A DNA stretch of 64,000 nt from Asaia sp. W19 (lineage in GTDB: Bacteria > Pseudomonadota > Alphaproteobacteria > Acetobacterales > Acetobacteraceae): assembly GCF_003994335.1 (NCBI RefSeq), contig NZ_PNQZ01000067.1:1-64000 (forward strand), written 5' to 3'. The position numbers and the translations under genes were made by a program. Positions 43,926-53,759 of this stretch are shown piece after piece. Under the pieces are notes generated by a model. That model had not been told where the DNA came from. It searched no databases and saw only the letters and a list, made by a program, of their open reading frames with translations. How positions within the stretch are numbered: position 1 is the first letter of the stretch; each line of letters opens with the position of its first letter.

Positions 43926-45851
43926 ATGCGCGGACAGGATCTCGATATCATCGCAATAGGGCGTTCTTCGGTCGATCTGTACGGACAGCAGATTGGCGGC
44001 CGTCTGGAAGACATGGCGAGTTTCAGCAAGGCCGTGGGCGGATGCCCCGCCAATATTGCCATCGGCACCTCACGCCTCGGTCTGAAATCCGGGATCATCA
44101 CCCGGGTGGGTCACGAGCATTTCGGCCGCTTCATCACCGAGCAGTTGCAGCGTGAAGGGGTTTGTACCGATGGCGTGCGCGTCGATCCCGATCGGTTTAC
44201 GGCGCTGGCCATTCTGGGCGTACGTGACCGGGAGAATTTCCCGCTCCTGTTCTATCGCACCGATTGCGCCGATGCGGCTCTCGATGAGGATGATATCGAT
44301 CCGGCGCTGATTGCGCGCACCAAAGCGGTCGTCGTAACCGGCACGCATTTTTCGCGCCCTGCCTCGGCCAGGGCACAGCGCAAGGCGATGGATCTCGTGC
44401 ACGAACATGGCGGCAAGGTCGTGTTCGATGTGGATTATCGACCCAATCTCTGGGGGCTTGCCGGTATCGGGGACGGGGAATCACGCTATGTGAAATCCGA
44501 GAATGTCACCCGTCATCTCATGACGATCCTGCCTCATTGCGACCTGATCGTGGGTACGGAAGAAGAGCTGCATATTGCAGGCGGTAGCGAGGACACGCTT
44601 GAGGCCATTCGCGCCATACGGGCCGTGTCCGATGGGACCATCGTGTGCAAACGCGGCCCTATGGGCTGCGTCGTGTTCGAAGGGCCTATTCCGCAATCCC
44701 TGGAAGACGGTATTTCTGGCCCCGGTTTTCCGGTCGAGGTTTATAACACGCTGGGCGCAGGGGATGCTTTCATGTCCGGCTTCCTGCGTGGCTGGGTGCG
44801 CGGCGAGAAGATTGTCGAATGCTGCCGCTTCGCCAATGCCTGCGGTGCTTTTGCAGTGTCGCGTCTTCTCTGCTCGTCGGAAATCCCGACCTGGGAAGAG
44901 CTGAGCTATTTCCTGGAAAAGGGCAGCACCCATCGTGCCCTGCGCCGTGACGAGGCCATCAACCATCTTCACTGGGTCACGACGCGTCGCGCGCAGACCA
45001 CGCCCATCATGGCGCTCGCTTGCGATCACCGTCTCCAGCTCGAGGAAATCGCGACAGCCGCCGGCGCTTCTTTCGACCGTATCCCGAAATTCAAGACGCT
45101 GGCAGTTGCGGCCGCAAAATCCGTGGCGCAGGGTCGGCCCGGCTTTGGGGTGTTCATGGACGGGCGCTACGGTCAGGACGCTTTGTTCGAAGCGTCTCAT
45201 GCCGGGCTCTGGACCGCCCGCCCAATCGAGAAAACAGGGTCGCGCCCGCTCGATTTCGAATGTGGCGGCTCGATTGGGGCGCATCTGGTGGAATGGCCCG
45301 GCGAGCAGGTCATTAAATGCCTGTGCTTCTACCATCCCGATGACTCCGAAGAACTCAAGCAGCGTCAGGAACGTGAACTGATCCGCGCGCAGGATGCCTG
45401 CCGCAAGCTCGGCAAGGAAATCCTGATCGAGATCATCGCGGGCAAGAACGGCACCCTGACCTCGGAGACCGTCTCGTCCATTCTCTCGCGTCTCTACGAT
45501 GTTGGGCTGCGTCCCGATTGGTGGAAGCTCGAGGGCCAGCGGGACCCCAAGGCCTGGGAAAAGATCGGCGCCGTCATTGAGGCGCGTGATCCGCATTGCC
45601 GTGGGGTCGTGATTTTGGGGCTCGATGCCCCGGCCGAGGAACTGATGGACGCCTTCAAGGCCTCGGCAGCCACGCCCTGGGTCAAGGGCTTCGCCATTGG
45701 CCGCACGATCTTCGCTCAGCCCGCACGGGACTGGCTGGCCGGCAAGACCAGTGACGACCAGGCCGTGGCCGAGATGGCCCGTCGGTTCCAAGCTTTCGTG
45801 AATGCCTGGGAGTCCCGCGATCAGGCGGTGCTTTCCGGGGCCAGCGCGTGA
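43926..45851 (+). CDS. iolC: 5-dehydro-2-deoxygluconokinase with fused DUF2090 aldolase-like domain
   Basis: A 641-residue bifunctional protein. Residues 1-325 are a PfkB-family kinase (IAIGRSSVDLYGQQIGG at the start, NTLGAGDAFMSGFLRG near residue 274) that phosphorylates 2-deoxy-5-keto-gluconate. Residues 330-641 form a DUF2090 domain (PIMALACDHRLQLEEIA, RPDWWKLEGQ), an aldolase-like TIM barrel thought to cleave the product to dihydroxyacetone phosphate and malonate semialdehyde, replacing IolJ. AGGAG six bases upstream favours ATG 43926 over the ATG at 43908. First gene of the operon, behind the RpiR dyads. Confidence 0.93.
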   Translation: MRGQDLDIIAIGRSSVDLYGQQIGGRLEDMASFSKAVGGCPANIAIGTSRLGLKSGIITRVGHEHFGRFITEQLQREGVCTDGVRVDPDRFTALAILGVRDRENFPLLFYRTDCADAALDEDDIDPALIARTKAVVVTGTHFSRPASARAQRKAMDLVHEHGGKVVFDVDYRPNLWGLAGIGDGESRYVKSENVTRHLMTILPHCDLIVGTEEELHIAGGSEDTLEAIRAIRAVSDGTIVCKRGPMGCVVFEGPIPQSLEDGISGPGFPVEVYNTLGAGDAFMSGFLRGWVRGEKIVECCRFANACGAFAVSRLLCSSEIPTWEELSYFLEKGSTHRALRRDEAINHLHWVTTRRAQTTPIMALACDHRLQLEEIATAAGASFDRIPKFKTLAVAAAKSVAQGRPGFGVFMDGRYGQDALFEASHAGLWTARPIEKTGSRPLDFECGGSIGAHLVEWPGEQVIKCLCFYHPDDSEELKQRQERELIRAQDACRKLGKEILIEIIAGKNGTLTSETVSSILSRLYDVGLRPDWWKLEGQRDPKAWEKIGAVIEARDPHCRGVVILGLDAPAEELMDAFKASAATPWVKGFAIGRTIFAQPARDWLAGKTSDDQAVAEMARRFQAFVNAWESRDQAVLSGASA

Positions 45852-45874
45852 CGTCAGGGAAAGAGTACACGGAT

Positions 45875-47731
45875 ATGAAAACCATTCGTCTGACCATGAG
45901 CCAGGCTCTCATACGGGCCATGATCGCGCAGAAGACCGAGATCGATGGGCGTATCGAGCCCTACTTCGCGGGGGTCTGGGCCATTTTTGGCCATGGCAAT
46001 GTGGCCGGGATCGGCGAGGCCCTGCACGGTGCACGCGATGCTCTGCCAACCCTGCGCGGGCATAATGAGCAGGGCATGGTTCATGCGGCGACGGCCTTTG
46101 CCAAGGCGTCGCGCCGCCGTCAGGCGATGGCCTGTACGAGTTCGATCGGCCCGGGCGCGCTGAACATGGTGACGGGCGCTGCGGTTGCGCATGTCAACCG
46201 CCTGCCGGTTCTGCTTCTGCCGGGTGATGTGTTCGCCAATCGTATCCCTGACCCGGTGCTGCAACAGGTCGAGGATTTTGGTGATGGCACCGTGAGTGCA
46301 AGCGATGCGTTCCGCTCGGTCTCTCGTTATTTCGACCGCATCACCCGTCCGGAACAGATCATTCCAGCCTTCCAGCGCGCTATGGCAGTTCTGACCGACC
46401 CGGCCGAATGCGGTCCGGTTACGTTGTCGCTGTGCCAGGACGTGCAGGCCGAGGCCTTTGATTATCCCGAGAGCTTCTTCGCCGAGCGTATCCACCGTGT
46501 TCGTCGCCCAGGTGCCGATGAACGTGAGCTGGAAGAGGCGATTGCCCTCATCAGCCAGTCGCGCAAGCCGCTGGTCATTGCCGGAGGCGGGGTGCTCTAT
46601 GCCGGGATCGAAAAGCAGCTTGCGGCTTTCTGCGCGGCCAAGGGTATCCCTGTTGGCGAGACGCAGGCGGGGCGCTCTTCCCTGCCGACCTCCAACAGCC
46701 TGAATATGGGCGGGATAGGCGTCAGTGGCAGCTCGGCGGCCAATGAGATGGCTGCGGACGCGGATCTCGTGATTGCGGTGGGCACGCGCCTGGCCGATTT
46801 CACGACCGGGTCCTGGGGGCTGTTCTCCAATCCTGACATGAAAATTGTCTCGCTTAACGTGCAGCCTTTCGATGCAACCAAGCATCAGGCCCTCGCCGTG
46901 GTGGGCGACGCAGGCAAGTCCCTTTCAGCGCTCGAAGCCGGTCTGACAGGCTGGAGGGCCGAGAGCAGCTGGACCGGCAAGGCCGAACGCGCCTATCGCC
47001 AGTGGATGGAGATTTCAGCCCGTTATCAGGCATTGCCTGATGCCAGCCAGACGGGTTTGCCGACCGATGCACAGGTTATCGGGGCCGTACAGCGCACAGG
47101 GCGGCCCACCGATACGGTGGTCTGTGCGGCGGGCGGTCTGCCTGCCGAACTCCAGAAGCACTGGCAGGCTGAGCAGCCCGGCGGCTACCATATGGAATAC
47201 GGCTTTTCCTGCATGGGGTATGAGCTCGCAGGCGCGTTGGGCGTGAAGATGGCCTGCCCCGATCGCGAGGTGATCGTGATGCTGGGCGACGGGTCCTGGC
47301 TCATGCTCAATACCGAGATCGCCACCTCGGTATTGCTCGACCAGAAGCTGATCGTCGTGCTCCTCGATAACCACGGCTATGGCTGCATCAACCGCTTGCA
47401 GCAGGAATGCGGTGGCGCGCCGTTTAATAATCTCTGGGAAGATTGCCGTCAGGTTCGTCCCTTCAAGATCGATTTCGTCCAACTGGCCCATGGCCTGGGC
47501 GCGCATGCCGAAAAAGTCCCTGATTTGCCTTCGCTGACGGCTGCGGTGGAGCGTGCGCGCTCTTCCGATCGTACCACGGTGATCGTGATCGACACCGACC
47601 CGGCCCCCACGACGACCGATGGGGGCGCCTGGTGGGATGTGGCCGTGCCGGAAATATCGGAGCGCGCGCAGGTCACGAAGGCACGCGAGGGCTATGAGCG
47701 CAAGCGTGGCACGCAGCGCATCGGCAACTAG
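45875..47731 (+). CDS. iolD: 3D-(3,5/4)-trihydroxycyclohexane-1,2-dione hydrolase
   Basis: A 618-residue ThDP enzyme that opens the inositol-derived ring to 5-deoxyglucuronate. IolD hallmarks are MSQALIRAMIAQKTEIDG, GVWAIFGHGNVAGIGEAL, LRGHNEQGMVHAATAF and MACTSSIGPGALNMV. The ThDP motif is MLGDGSWLMLNTEI through DNHGYGCINRLQQ. ATG 45875 has GGGAAAGAG nine bases upstream; a GTG at 45848, overlapping the iolC stop as GTGA, would add nine residues. It follows iolC with only 23 bases between. Confidence 0.96.
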   Translation: MKTIRLTMSQALIRAMIAQKTEIDGRIEPYFAGVWAIFGHGNVAGIGEALHGARDALPTLRGHNEQGMVHAATAFAKASRRRQAMACTSSIGPGALNMVTGAAVAHVNRLPVLLLPGDVFANRIPDPVLQQVEDFGDGTVSASDAFRSVSRYFDRITRPEQIIPAFQRAMAVLTDPAECGPVTLSLCQDVQAEAFDYPESFFAERIHRVRRPGADERELEEAIALISQSRKPLVIAGGGVLYAGIEKQLAAFCAAKGIPVGETQAGRSSLPTSNSLNMGGIGVSGSSAANEMAADADLVIAVGTRLADFTTGSWGLFSNPDMKIVSLNVQPFDATKHQALAVVGDAGKSLSALEAGLTGWRAESSWTGKAERAYRQWMEISARYQALPDASQTGLPTDAQVIGAVQRTGRPTDTVVCAAGGLPAELQKHWQAEQPGGYHMEYGFSCMGYELAGALGVKMACPDREVIVMLGDGSWLMLNTEIATSVLLDQKLIVVLLDNHGYGCINRLQQECGGAPFNNLWEDCRQVRPFKIDFVQLAHGLGAHAEKVPDLPSLTAAVERARSSDRTTVIVIDTDPAPTTTDGGAWWDVAVPEISERAQVTKAREGYERKRGTQRIGN

Positions 47732-47768
47732 AACAATCTGGCGAATTCCCCTGTTTCAGGAGGCAGAA

Positions 47769-48668
47769 ATGACCATCAAGATCGGCGCCAACCCCATCAT
47801 CTGGTCGAATGACGACATGCAGTCGGTGGGGGCGACCACCACGCTCGAAATGTGTCTCGACCAGGCCCGGAAGGCCGGCATCCAGGGCATGGAACTGGGG
47901 CATAAATTCCCCCAGACCGTGTCCGGGATGAAGGCCGCGCTCGAACCGTTCGGTATGGAATTCATCTCTGGCTGGTGGTCCACCGAACTGCTCACCCGCA
48001 GCGCAGATGACGAAATCGCCGCGCTCAAGCCGCGCCTCGAATTGCTCAAGGGCATGGGCTGCAAGGTCTGCATCGCCGCCGAAACCTCCAATGCCATTCA
48101 TGGCCAGATCGACACGCCCCTCTCGGCACGTCCCTACCTTCAGCCCGGGGAATGGGCCGAATTCGCAAGGCGCATGACGGTGGTGGCCAGTTTCCTGGCC
48201 GATCATGGCATCGACCTCGTTTACCACCATCACATGGGCACGGTCGTGCAGTCGCGTGAGGACATTGCGCGTTTCATGGATCTGACAGGTCCCTCGGTGA
48301 AGCTGCTGCTCGATACCGGCCATGCCCTCTGGGGCGGCTCGGACCCTGCCGAACTGGCACGCTCCTATCGTGAGCGTATCGGGCATGTTCATGGCAAGGA
48401 TATCCGTCCGTTCAAGCGCGCCCAGGCCGATGTGTACGACTGGAGCTTCCTGCGCAGCGTGCTGTCGGGCGTTTTCACCGTGCCTGGCGATGGCTGCATC
48501 GATTATGCCCGGGTAATGCGCGAATTGCCGGATTACGCAGGCTGGATCGTGCTGGAAGCCGAGCAGGACCCCGAACTCGCCAATCCGCTCGTCTATGCCC
48601 GTATGGGTCGCAATTATCTGATGGATACGCTGATTGCGACCGGCCATATCAAAGGGGCTGCGTCATGA
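47769..48668 (+). CDS. iolE: myo-Inosose-2 dehydratase
   Basis: A 299-residue TIM-barrel enzyme that dehydrates scyllo-inosose to the dione used by IolD. IGANPIIWSNDD at the N-terminus, GIQGMELGHKFPQ, DLVYHHHMGTVVQSREDI, LLLDTGHALWGG and HGKDIRP are the standard IolE blocks with metal-binding Glu, Asp and His. AGGAGG lies five bases before the ATG. The stop overlaps the iolB start as ATGA. Confidence 0.96.
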   Translation: MTIKIGANPIIWSNDDMQSVGATTTLEMCLDQARKAGIQGMELGHKFPQTVSGMKAALEPFGMEFISGWWSTELLTRSADDEIAALKPRLELLKGMGCKVCIAAETSNAIHGQIDTPLSARPYLQPGEWAEFARRMTVVASFLADHGIDLVYHHHMGTVVQSREDIARFMDLTGPSVKLLLDTGHALWGGSDPAELARSYRERIGHVHGKDIRPFKRAQADVYDWSFLRSVLSGVFTVPGDGCIDYARVMRELPDYAGWIVLEAEQDPELANPLVYARMGRNYLMDTLIATGHIKGAAS

Positions 48669-49465
48669 GTTCAAAGCTTCTGGTTCATTCGCATCAGCGC
48701 GATGACTCAAAACGCACCGTCTCCGTCACGCCGGAGAGCGCCGGTTGGGGCTATATCGGTTTCAATGTGCGCGCACTCGAGGCAGGAGAACACGTATCTG
48801 ATCGTACCGGGCCGAATGAGGTCTGCCTTGTGCTTGTCAGTGGCAAGGCACGCATCATCGGCGCCGGAGAGGATTTCGGCGTGCTGGGCGAGCGCATGGA
48901 CCCCTTCAGCGGCGCGCCCTGGTCGGTCTATCTGCCCTCCGGTGCAGAGTGGCGTGTCGAGGCCGAGACCGCGGTGGAACTCGCCGTTTGCGCGTCACCT
49001 GCCAAAGGAAAATACCCAGCCCGCGTGATCCGTCCCGAGGACGTAGGGGAGCTGACGCGCGGCACGGGTACGAACCAGCGCTTTGTGCGCAATATCCTGC
49101 CTGATACGGCAGAGGCCGAAACGCTTCTGGTGGTCGAAGTGATTACCCCCGGCGGCCACTGGTCCAGCTATCCGCCGCATAAGCACGATACAGATGATTT
49201 TCCGAACGAGACCTATCTGGAAGAGACTTATTACCATCGCCTGAAACGCGGCAGCGGGTTCGCGCTTCAACGCGTCTACACCAAGGATGGGTCGCTCGAT
49301 GAGGCCATGGCCGTGGCCGATCGCGACGTGGTTCTGGTGCCCAAGGGCTATCATCCGGTCGGCGCGCCACACGGGTTCGATCTTTATTATCTCAACGTCA
49401 TGGCGGGTCCGCGCCGGGCATGGAAATTCTCCATGGATCCCGACCAGGCCCATCTTCCCTACTGA
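48665..49465 (+). CDS. iolB: 5-Deoxy-glucuronate isomerase
   Basis: A 266-residue double-cupin enzyme that isomerises 5-deoxyglucuronate to 2-deoxy-5-keto-gluconate. The second cupin contains the metal motif in GGHWSSYPPHKHDTDDFPNE and EETYYHRL, then LVPKGYHPVGAPHGFDLYYL, all typical of IolB. Length is standard. It is coupled to iolE by a four-base overlap. Confidence 0.95.
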   Translation: MSSKLLVHSHQRDDSKRTVSVTPESAGWGYIGFNVRALEAGEHVSDRTGPNEVCLVLVSGKARIIGAGEDFGVLGERMDPFSGAPWSVYLPSGAEWRVEAETAVELAVCASPAKGKYPARVIRPEDVGELTRGTGTNQRFVRNILPDTAEAETLLVVEVITPGGHWSSYPPHKHDTDDFPNETYLEETYYHRLKRGSGFALQRVYTKDGSLDEAMAVADRDVVLVPKGYHPVGAPHGFDLYYLNVMAGPRRAWKFSMDPDQAHLPY

Positions 49466-49489
49466 TCCGGAAAAGCGGAGTGCGCTGAC

Positions 49490-50503
49490 ATGACCCTCAA
49501 GATTGGTGTTATCGGCACGGGTGCCATTGGTGAAGACCATATTCGCCGCTGTATGCAGGCCCTCTCGGGCGCGCAGATCGTGGCCGTGACCGATGTGAAT
49601 CTGGATCGCGCCCGGCAAGTGGCCGATCAATACGCACCCGGTGCCAAGGTACCCGAAGATGGGGAGGCTCTGATCGCTCTCCCCGAGGTTGAGGCGGTGA
49701 TCGTCACCTCCTGGGGTGGTACGCATGCACGCTATGTGCTCGAGGCGATCAGACACGGCAAATATGTTTTTTGTGAAAAGCCGCTGGCGACGACAGCCGC
49801 AGATTGTCTGAAGATCGTCGAGGCCGAGGCCGCCCATGGCAAGCGTCTCGTTCAGGTCGGGTTCATGCGCCCTTATGATGCAGGGTATCGTGCCCTCAAG
49901 GCCCTGATCGACAGGGGTGAGATCGGCGAAGTGCTGATGATTCATGCCGCCCATCGCAACCAGCGCGTGGGGGCCAATTACAAGACCGATATGGGTATCA
50001 CCGATACGCTGGTGCACGAGCTCGATGTATTCCGCTGGATGCTGGGCGATGACTATGTCAGCGCGCAGGTCATTTTCCCACGGCGCAGCGGTATGGCCAT
50101 GGAGCATATGCGCGATCCGCAGATCGTGCTGCTCGAGACGAAAAAAGGCATACGTATCGATGTCGAAATATTCGTGAACTGTCAGTACGGCTATGACATC
50201 AAATGCGCAGTGGTCGGTGAACTGGGCGAGGCAAGCCTGCCCATGCCGCCCGCCGTTGAATTGCGCAAATCTGCCGCGCTTTCTACTGAAATCATGACGG
50301 ACTGGAAGGAGCGTTTCATCGCAGCCTATGACGTCGAACTGCAGGATTTCATCAATGGCGTGAAGGCAGGCAAGCTCAACGGCGCAACATCCTGGGACGG
50401 TTATTGCGCTTCGGTGGCCGCCGATGCCTGCGTGAAGGCGCAGGAAAGCGGTCGGATCGAGCCGATTGAAATGTCGGCCCGTCCGGCCCTCTACACGGTC
50501 TGA
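49490..50503 (+). CDS. iolG: myo-Inositol 2-dehydrogenase
   Basis: A 337-residue NAD-dependent dehydrogenase that makes the first oxidation, myo-inositol to scyllo-inosose. The Rossmann motif is [16 protein letters not shown], the family Lys is in [13 protein letters not shown], and the catalytic pair is in [29 protein letters not shown] and [16 protein letters not shown] are characteristic of proteobacterial IolG. It starts 24 bases after iolB. A 173-base gap with two hairpins separates it from the permease. Confidence 0.95.
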   Translation: MTLKIGVIGTGAIGEDHIRRCMQALSGAQIVAVTDVNLDRARQVADQYAPGAKVPEDGEALIALPEVEAVIVTSWGGTHARYVLEAIRHGKYVFCEKPLATTAADCLKIVEAEAAHGKRLVQVGFMRPYDAGYRALKALIDRGEIGEVLMIHAAHRNQRVGANYKTDMGITDTLVHELDVFRWMLGDDYVSAQVIFPRRSGMAMEHMRDPQIVLLETKKGIRIDVEIFVNCQYGYDIKCAVVGELGEASLPMPPAVELRKSAALSTEIMTDWKERFIAAYDVELQDFINGVKAGKLNGATSWDGYCASVAADACVKAQESGRIEPIEMSARPALYTV

Positions 50504-50642
50504 CCTTTCCGGAAAAAGGAGAGTCAGACCCGAAAACGAGCCGGACGGATCTGCCGCGTCAAACAGGAAGCGGCCCGCTTGCAGCACAGGGCGCACAGGA
50601 TCCGACAAGAGCTCATCTCAACCCGTTCAATGAATATCCCGC

Positions 50643-50660
50643 CCGGCGATGAAGCGCCGG
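50643..50660 (+). promoter_or_regulatory. Hairpin before the inositol permease ribosome binding site
   Basis: CCGGCG and CGCCGG (50643-50648, 50655-50660) form a perfect stem directly before GAGAAGGAGAATC. A second weaker stem, GCCGC/GCGGC, lies at 50553-50574. The 173-base gap between iolG and the permease therefore carries leader-like structure and could set the relative expression of the permease. Confidence 0.4.
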
Positions 50661-50676
50661 AGAAGGAGAATCTTCG

Positions 50677-52143
50677 ATGAGAAGAGTAAAAGACGTGGTC
50701 ATGGTGTCTTCGGAGCGCCATGATGTGGGCTATGTGCTGCGTATCTGCGCCATCGCTGCCCTGGGCGGTATCCTTTTCGGTTACGATACCTCGGTGATCT
50801 CGGGGGCGATTTCCCCCCTGCAGGAGTATTTTCACCTTTCTCCCGCACAGACTGGCTGGGCGGTGTCCAACGTTGTCATCGGCTGCATGGTCGGTGCGAT
50901 GATCTCGGGTACAATGGCCGATCGTCTGGGTCGGCGCATGACCCTTTTCATCTGCGCCCTTCTGTTCAGCCTGCAATCCGTGGGAACGGCGCTCGCGACT
51001 GATTTCACATGGTTCGTGGTCTATCGCATGCTGGGCGGTATCGCTGTGGGCGTCGCCTCGGCAGTCTCCCCCATGTACATGTCTGAGGTTTCGCCCAAGG
51101 ACATGCGTGGCCGTGCGCTCAGCATGGAACAGTTCGCGATCGTGTTTGGTCAGGTCGTGGTATTCATCGTCAATTACCTGATCGCGCGCTCTGCCACGCC
51201 GGAATGGCTGCTCGACATGGGGTGGCGCTGGATGTTCGGCTCGGAAATCGTGCCCTGTATCCTGTTCTGCGCCACGATCTTCTTCATTCCGGAATCACCG
51301 CGCTGGCATGTGCTCAAGGGTCGGCATGACGAGGCGCTCAAGACGCTTACCCGTATTTCCAACGAGCATCACGCCCGTAACCTTCACGCCGAAATCAAGC
51401 AGTCCCTGGGCGCAGTCGCGCAATCCTCGCTTGGCTTCACCAAGGTTCTAGGCGACGCGCGTGCACGCTGGATCATTTTCGTGGGGGCCAGCATCGCCGC
51501 CCTTCAGCAGGTCACGGGCATCAACGTCATGATGTACTACGCCCCGATGGTGCTGAAATCGACCAGCGGCAGTCTCCAGGCCGCCCTGTTCCAGACAATC
51601 TGGATCGGTTTCGCCCTGCTGGCCGGCTGCGTCATCGGCGCGTGGATCGTTGATCGTCATGGTCGCAAGCCACTCATGCTCTGGGGCTCGATTGGCATGG
51701 TGCTCGGTCTGCTTGTGGTGTCCTGGGGGCTTTACACCCAGTCCACCGGGCTCATGGCGCTCTCGGGCATGCTCGTCTTCATGCTCATGTTCGGCCTTTC
51801 CTGGGGGCCTGTATGCTGGATCCTGATTTCCGAGATCTTCCCCAATCGCTTCCGTGCCGTCGGCATCAGTCTGGCCGTGACATCGCAATGGGGCATGAAT
51901 TTCGTGGTTAGCCAGTTCTTCCCGATGCTGAGCGAGAATAAATATCTCTCCGAGCAGTTCCATGGCGCCTTCTCGATGTGGCTGTTCGCGATCCTGGGCC
52001 TGTTCGCCCTGTGGTTCGTGATGAAGTTTGTGCCCGAAACCAAGGGCGTTGCGCTGGAAAAGATCGAGGACACGATGATCAATCATCGCACGCTCTCTGC
52101 GGCATCCTCTTCGGTCGCCAGCAATTCGACCCGTCACGTCTGA
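50677..52143 (+). CDS. Sugar-porter MFS transporter, probable inositol permease
   Basis: A 488-residue twelve-span transporter of the sugar-porter family, related to IolT and GalP. GGILFGYDTSVISGAI begins the first span; MADRLGRRMT is the inner loop motif, then RMLGGIAVGVASAVSPMYMSEVSP, PESPRWHVLKGR, GINVMMYYAPMVL, and PETKGVALEKIED at the end. AGAAGGAGAATC precedes the ATG. Inositol is the likely solute because the gene follows iolG, but related carriers also take glucose or galactose. Confidence 0.92.
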   Translation: MRRVKDVVMVSSERHDVGYVLRICAIAALGGILFGYDTSVISGAISPLQEYFHLSPAQTGWAVSNVVIGCMVGAMISGTMADRLGRRMTLFICALLFSLQSVGTALATDFTWFVVYRMLGGIAVGVASAVSPMYMSEVSPKDMRGRALSMEQFAIVFGQVVVFIVNYLIARSATPEWLLDMGWRWMFGSEIVPCILFCATIFFIPESPRWHVLKGRHDEALKTLTRISNEHHARNLHAEIKQSLGAVAQSSLGFTKVLGDARARWIIFVGASIAALQQVTGINVMMYYAPMVLKSTSGSLQAALFQTIWIGFALLAGCVIGAWIVDRHGRKPLMLWGSIGMVLGLLVVSWGLYTQSTGLMALSGMLVFMLMFGLSWGPVCWILISEIFPNRFRAVGISLAVTSQWGMNFVVSQFFPMLSENKYLSEQFHGAFSMWLFAILGLFALWFVMKFVPETKGVALEKIEDTMINHRTLSAASSSVASNSTRHV

Positions 52144-52159
52144 GCAGGAGAACAGGATC

Positions 52160-53281
52160 ATGCGCAAATCTCTTCGCGTCGGTCTGATCGGCACCGGTTT
52201 CATGGGCAAGGCACATGCCTTGTCCTATCAGGCCGCCGGCAGTGTCTTCGATGATATCTCCAGACCCGTTCTGCATGCGGTGGCCGATATCGACGGCGCC
52301 CGGGCCGAGCAGTTCAGGAATCAGTTCGGCTTTCAGAAAGCCATGACGGAATGGCGGGACCTGGTTGCGGACCCGGAGATCGATATCGTCTCGATTACCA
52401 CACCGACCCTGTTCCATAAGGAAATGGCGCTTGCCGCCATCGCCGCAGGCAAGCATGTGCATTGTGAAAAGCCGCTGGCCGTCAGCGCCGCCGATGCACA
52501 GGAAATGATGCTTGCTGCCGAGAAGGCGGGGGTGCGAACCGCCAGTGGGTTCAATTACCTCAAGAACCCTCTGCTCAAATATGCGCGCGAGATGATTGCT
52601 TCGGGGGAATTGGGCGAAATCACCGATTTCAACGGGATCCACGCCGAGGGTTTCATGGCCGATCCCGAAACACCCTGGTCGTGGCGCTGTGACCCGGCGG
52701 GCGGGCAGGGGGCGATAGCAGATGTGGGCAGCCATATCATCGCCATCGCACGCTTTCTGCTCGGGCCGGTTTCGCAGGTTTTCGCCCAGCTCGACACGCC
52801 CATCAAGACGCGACCGGTCAGGCAGGGGGCCGCCGAGCGCAAGGAGGTGGGGGTGGATGACATTGCCCGCATGATCGTGTCGTTCGAGCGCGGATGCTCG
52901 GGAACGTTGCAGGCCAACTGGCTTGCGACGGGTCGCAACATGCAACTCGCCTTTCAGATCTCCGGCAGCAAGGGAACGCTTGCCTTCAGTCAGGAGCGCA
53001 TGAACGAACTGCATTACTACAAGGTTGGCGAGAACTCCCGTAGCAACGGGTTCCGGGTCATCGAGTCCGGTCCGCAACATGCACCTTACGGCGCCTTCTG
53101 CGTTGCGGGTGGCCATCATCTGGGCTTCAACGATCTCAAGACGATCGAAATGGCAGAGTTCATCCGCGCCATCGATCAGAACCGCGCGGCAAGCCCGGAT
53201 TTCCGTGAAGCCTGGGAAGTGCAGCGCCTGATCGATGCGGCCGTGATGTCCCATAAGGACCGCAGCTGGCTCACGCTCTGA
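52160..53281 (+). CDS. Gfo/Idh/MocA-family oxidoreductase
   Basis: A 373-residue NAD(P)-dependent dehydrogenase. VGLIGTGFMGKAHALSYQ is the dinucleotide motif, HCEKPLAVSAADAQEM carries the catalytic Lys, and GGQGAIADVGSHIIAIARFLLG holds the Asp and His pair. It is distinct from IolG in the C-terminal domain and resembles dehydrogenases of scyllo-inositol or sugars. CAGGAGAACAGGATC precedes the ATG, 16 bases after the permease stop. It would widen the range of inositol isomers used; substrate inferred. Confidence 0.9.
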   Translation: MRKSLRVGLIGTGFMGKAHALSYQAAGSVFDDISRPVLHAVADIDGARAEQFRNQFGFQKAMTEWRDLVADPEIDIVSITTPTLFHKEMALAAIAAGKHVHCEKPLAVSAADAQEMMLAAEKAGVRTASGFNYLKNPLLKYAREMIASGELGEITDFNGIHAEGFMADPETPWSWRCDPAGGQGAIADVGSHIIAIARFLLGPVSQVFAQLDTPIKTRPVRQGAAERKEVGVDDIARMIVSFERGCSGTLQANWLATGRNMQLAFQISGSKGTLAFSQERMNELHYYKVGENSRSNGFRVIESGPQHAPYGAFCVAGGHHLGFNDLKTIEMAEFIRAIDQNRAASPDFREAWEVQRLIDAAVMSHKDRSWLTL

Positions 53282-53292
53282 GCGACGTCTCA

Positions 53293-53313
53293 CCCCCGTG
53301 CATGGCACGGGGG
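53293..53313 (+). promoter_or_regulatory. Very stable hairpin inside the inositol operon
   Basis: CCCCCGTGC-ATG-GCACGGGGG is a perfect nine-base, mostly G-C stem with a three-base loop. It starts 12 bases after the dehydrogenase stop and lies 28 bases before the tautomerase start. No T-run follows, so it is more likely an mRNA stability or processing element, or a weak attenuator, than a terminator. Confidence 0.6.
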
Positions 53314-53340
53314 CATGAATTCTGAAAACAGGGAAACACA

Positions 53341-53730
53341 ATGCCGCTTCTGCATTTCCATGTCGTCGAAGGGCGCAGCGAGAGCGATATCAAGGCCATG
53401 CTCGATGCAGCGCATGAAGCCATGCTCGAAACCTTTGAGGTCCCCCGAGGGGATCGCTATCAGATCGTCTCGGAGCACAAGAAGACCCATCTGATCGTCG
53501 AGGATACCGGGCTGGATATACCGAGAACCGAGAAGGTATTACTTCTGCAGATGTTCACACGTCCGCGTGGCGATCAGAAGAACGCCGAATTCTACAAGAA
53601 TTTGACCGATCGTTTGCAGGCGAGCTGTGCTATGCAGCCTTCTGACGTCATGGTCTCGGTTGTAGAGAATAACGACGCGCACTGGTCGTTCGGTCATGGA
53701 CGGGCGCAGTTTCTGACGGGCGAGCTCTAG
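53341..53730 (+). CDS. Tautomerase-family protein
   Basis: A 129-residue small protein of the 4-oxalocrotonate tautomerase superfamily with the catalytic N-terminal proline exposed after Met removal (MPLLHFHVVEGRSESDIKAM). The C-terminal half has QMFTRPRGDQKNAEFYKNL and SDVMVSVVENN, typical of the longer double-length type. It might convert enol and keto forms of an inositol or sugar intermediate. It is in the operon after the second dehydrogenase and 29 bases before the TIM-barrel gene. No reaction is proven for this subgroup. Confidence 0.85.
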   Translation: MPLLHFHVVEGRSESDIKAMLDAAHEAMLETFEVPRGDRYQIVSEHKKTHLIVEDTGLDIPRTEKVLLLQMFTRPRGDQKNAEFYKNLTDRLQASCAMQPSDVMVSVVENNDAHWSFGHGRAQFLTGEL

Positions 53731-53759
53731 ACCGTCATTCTCACGGGAGAAGAACGTCC

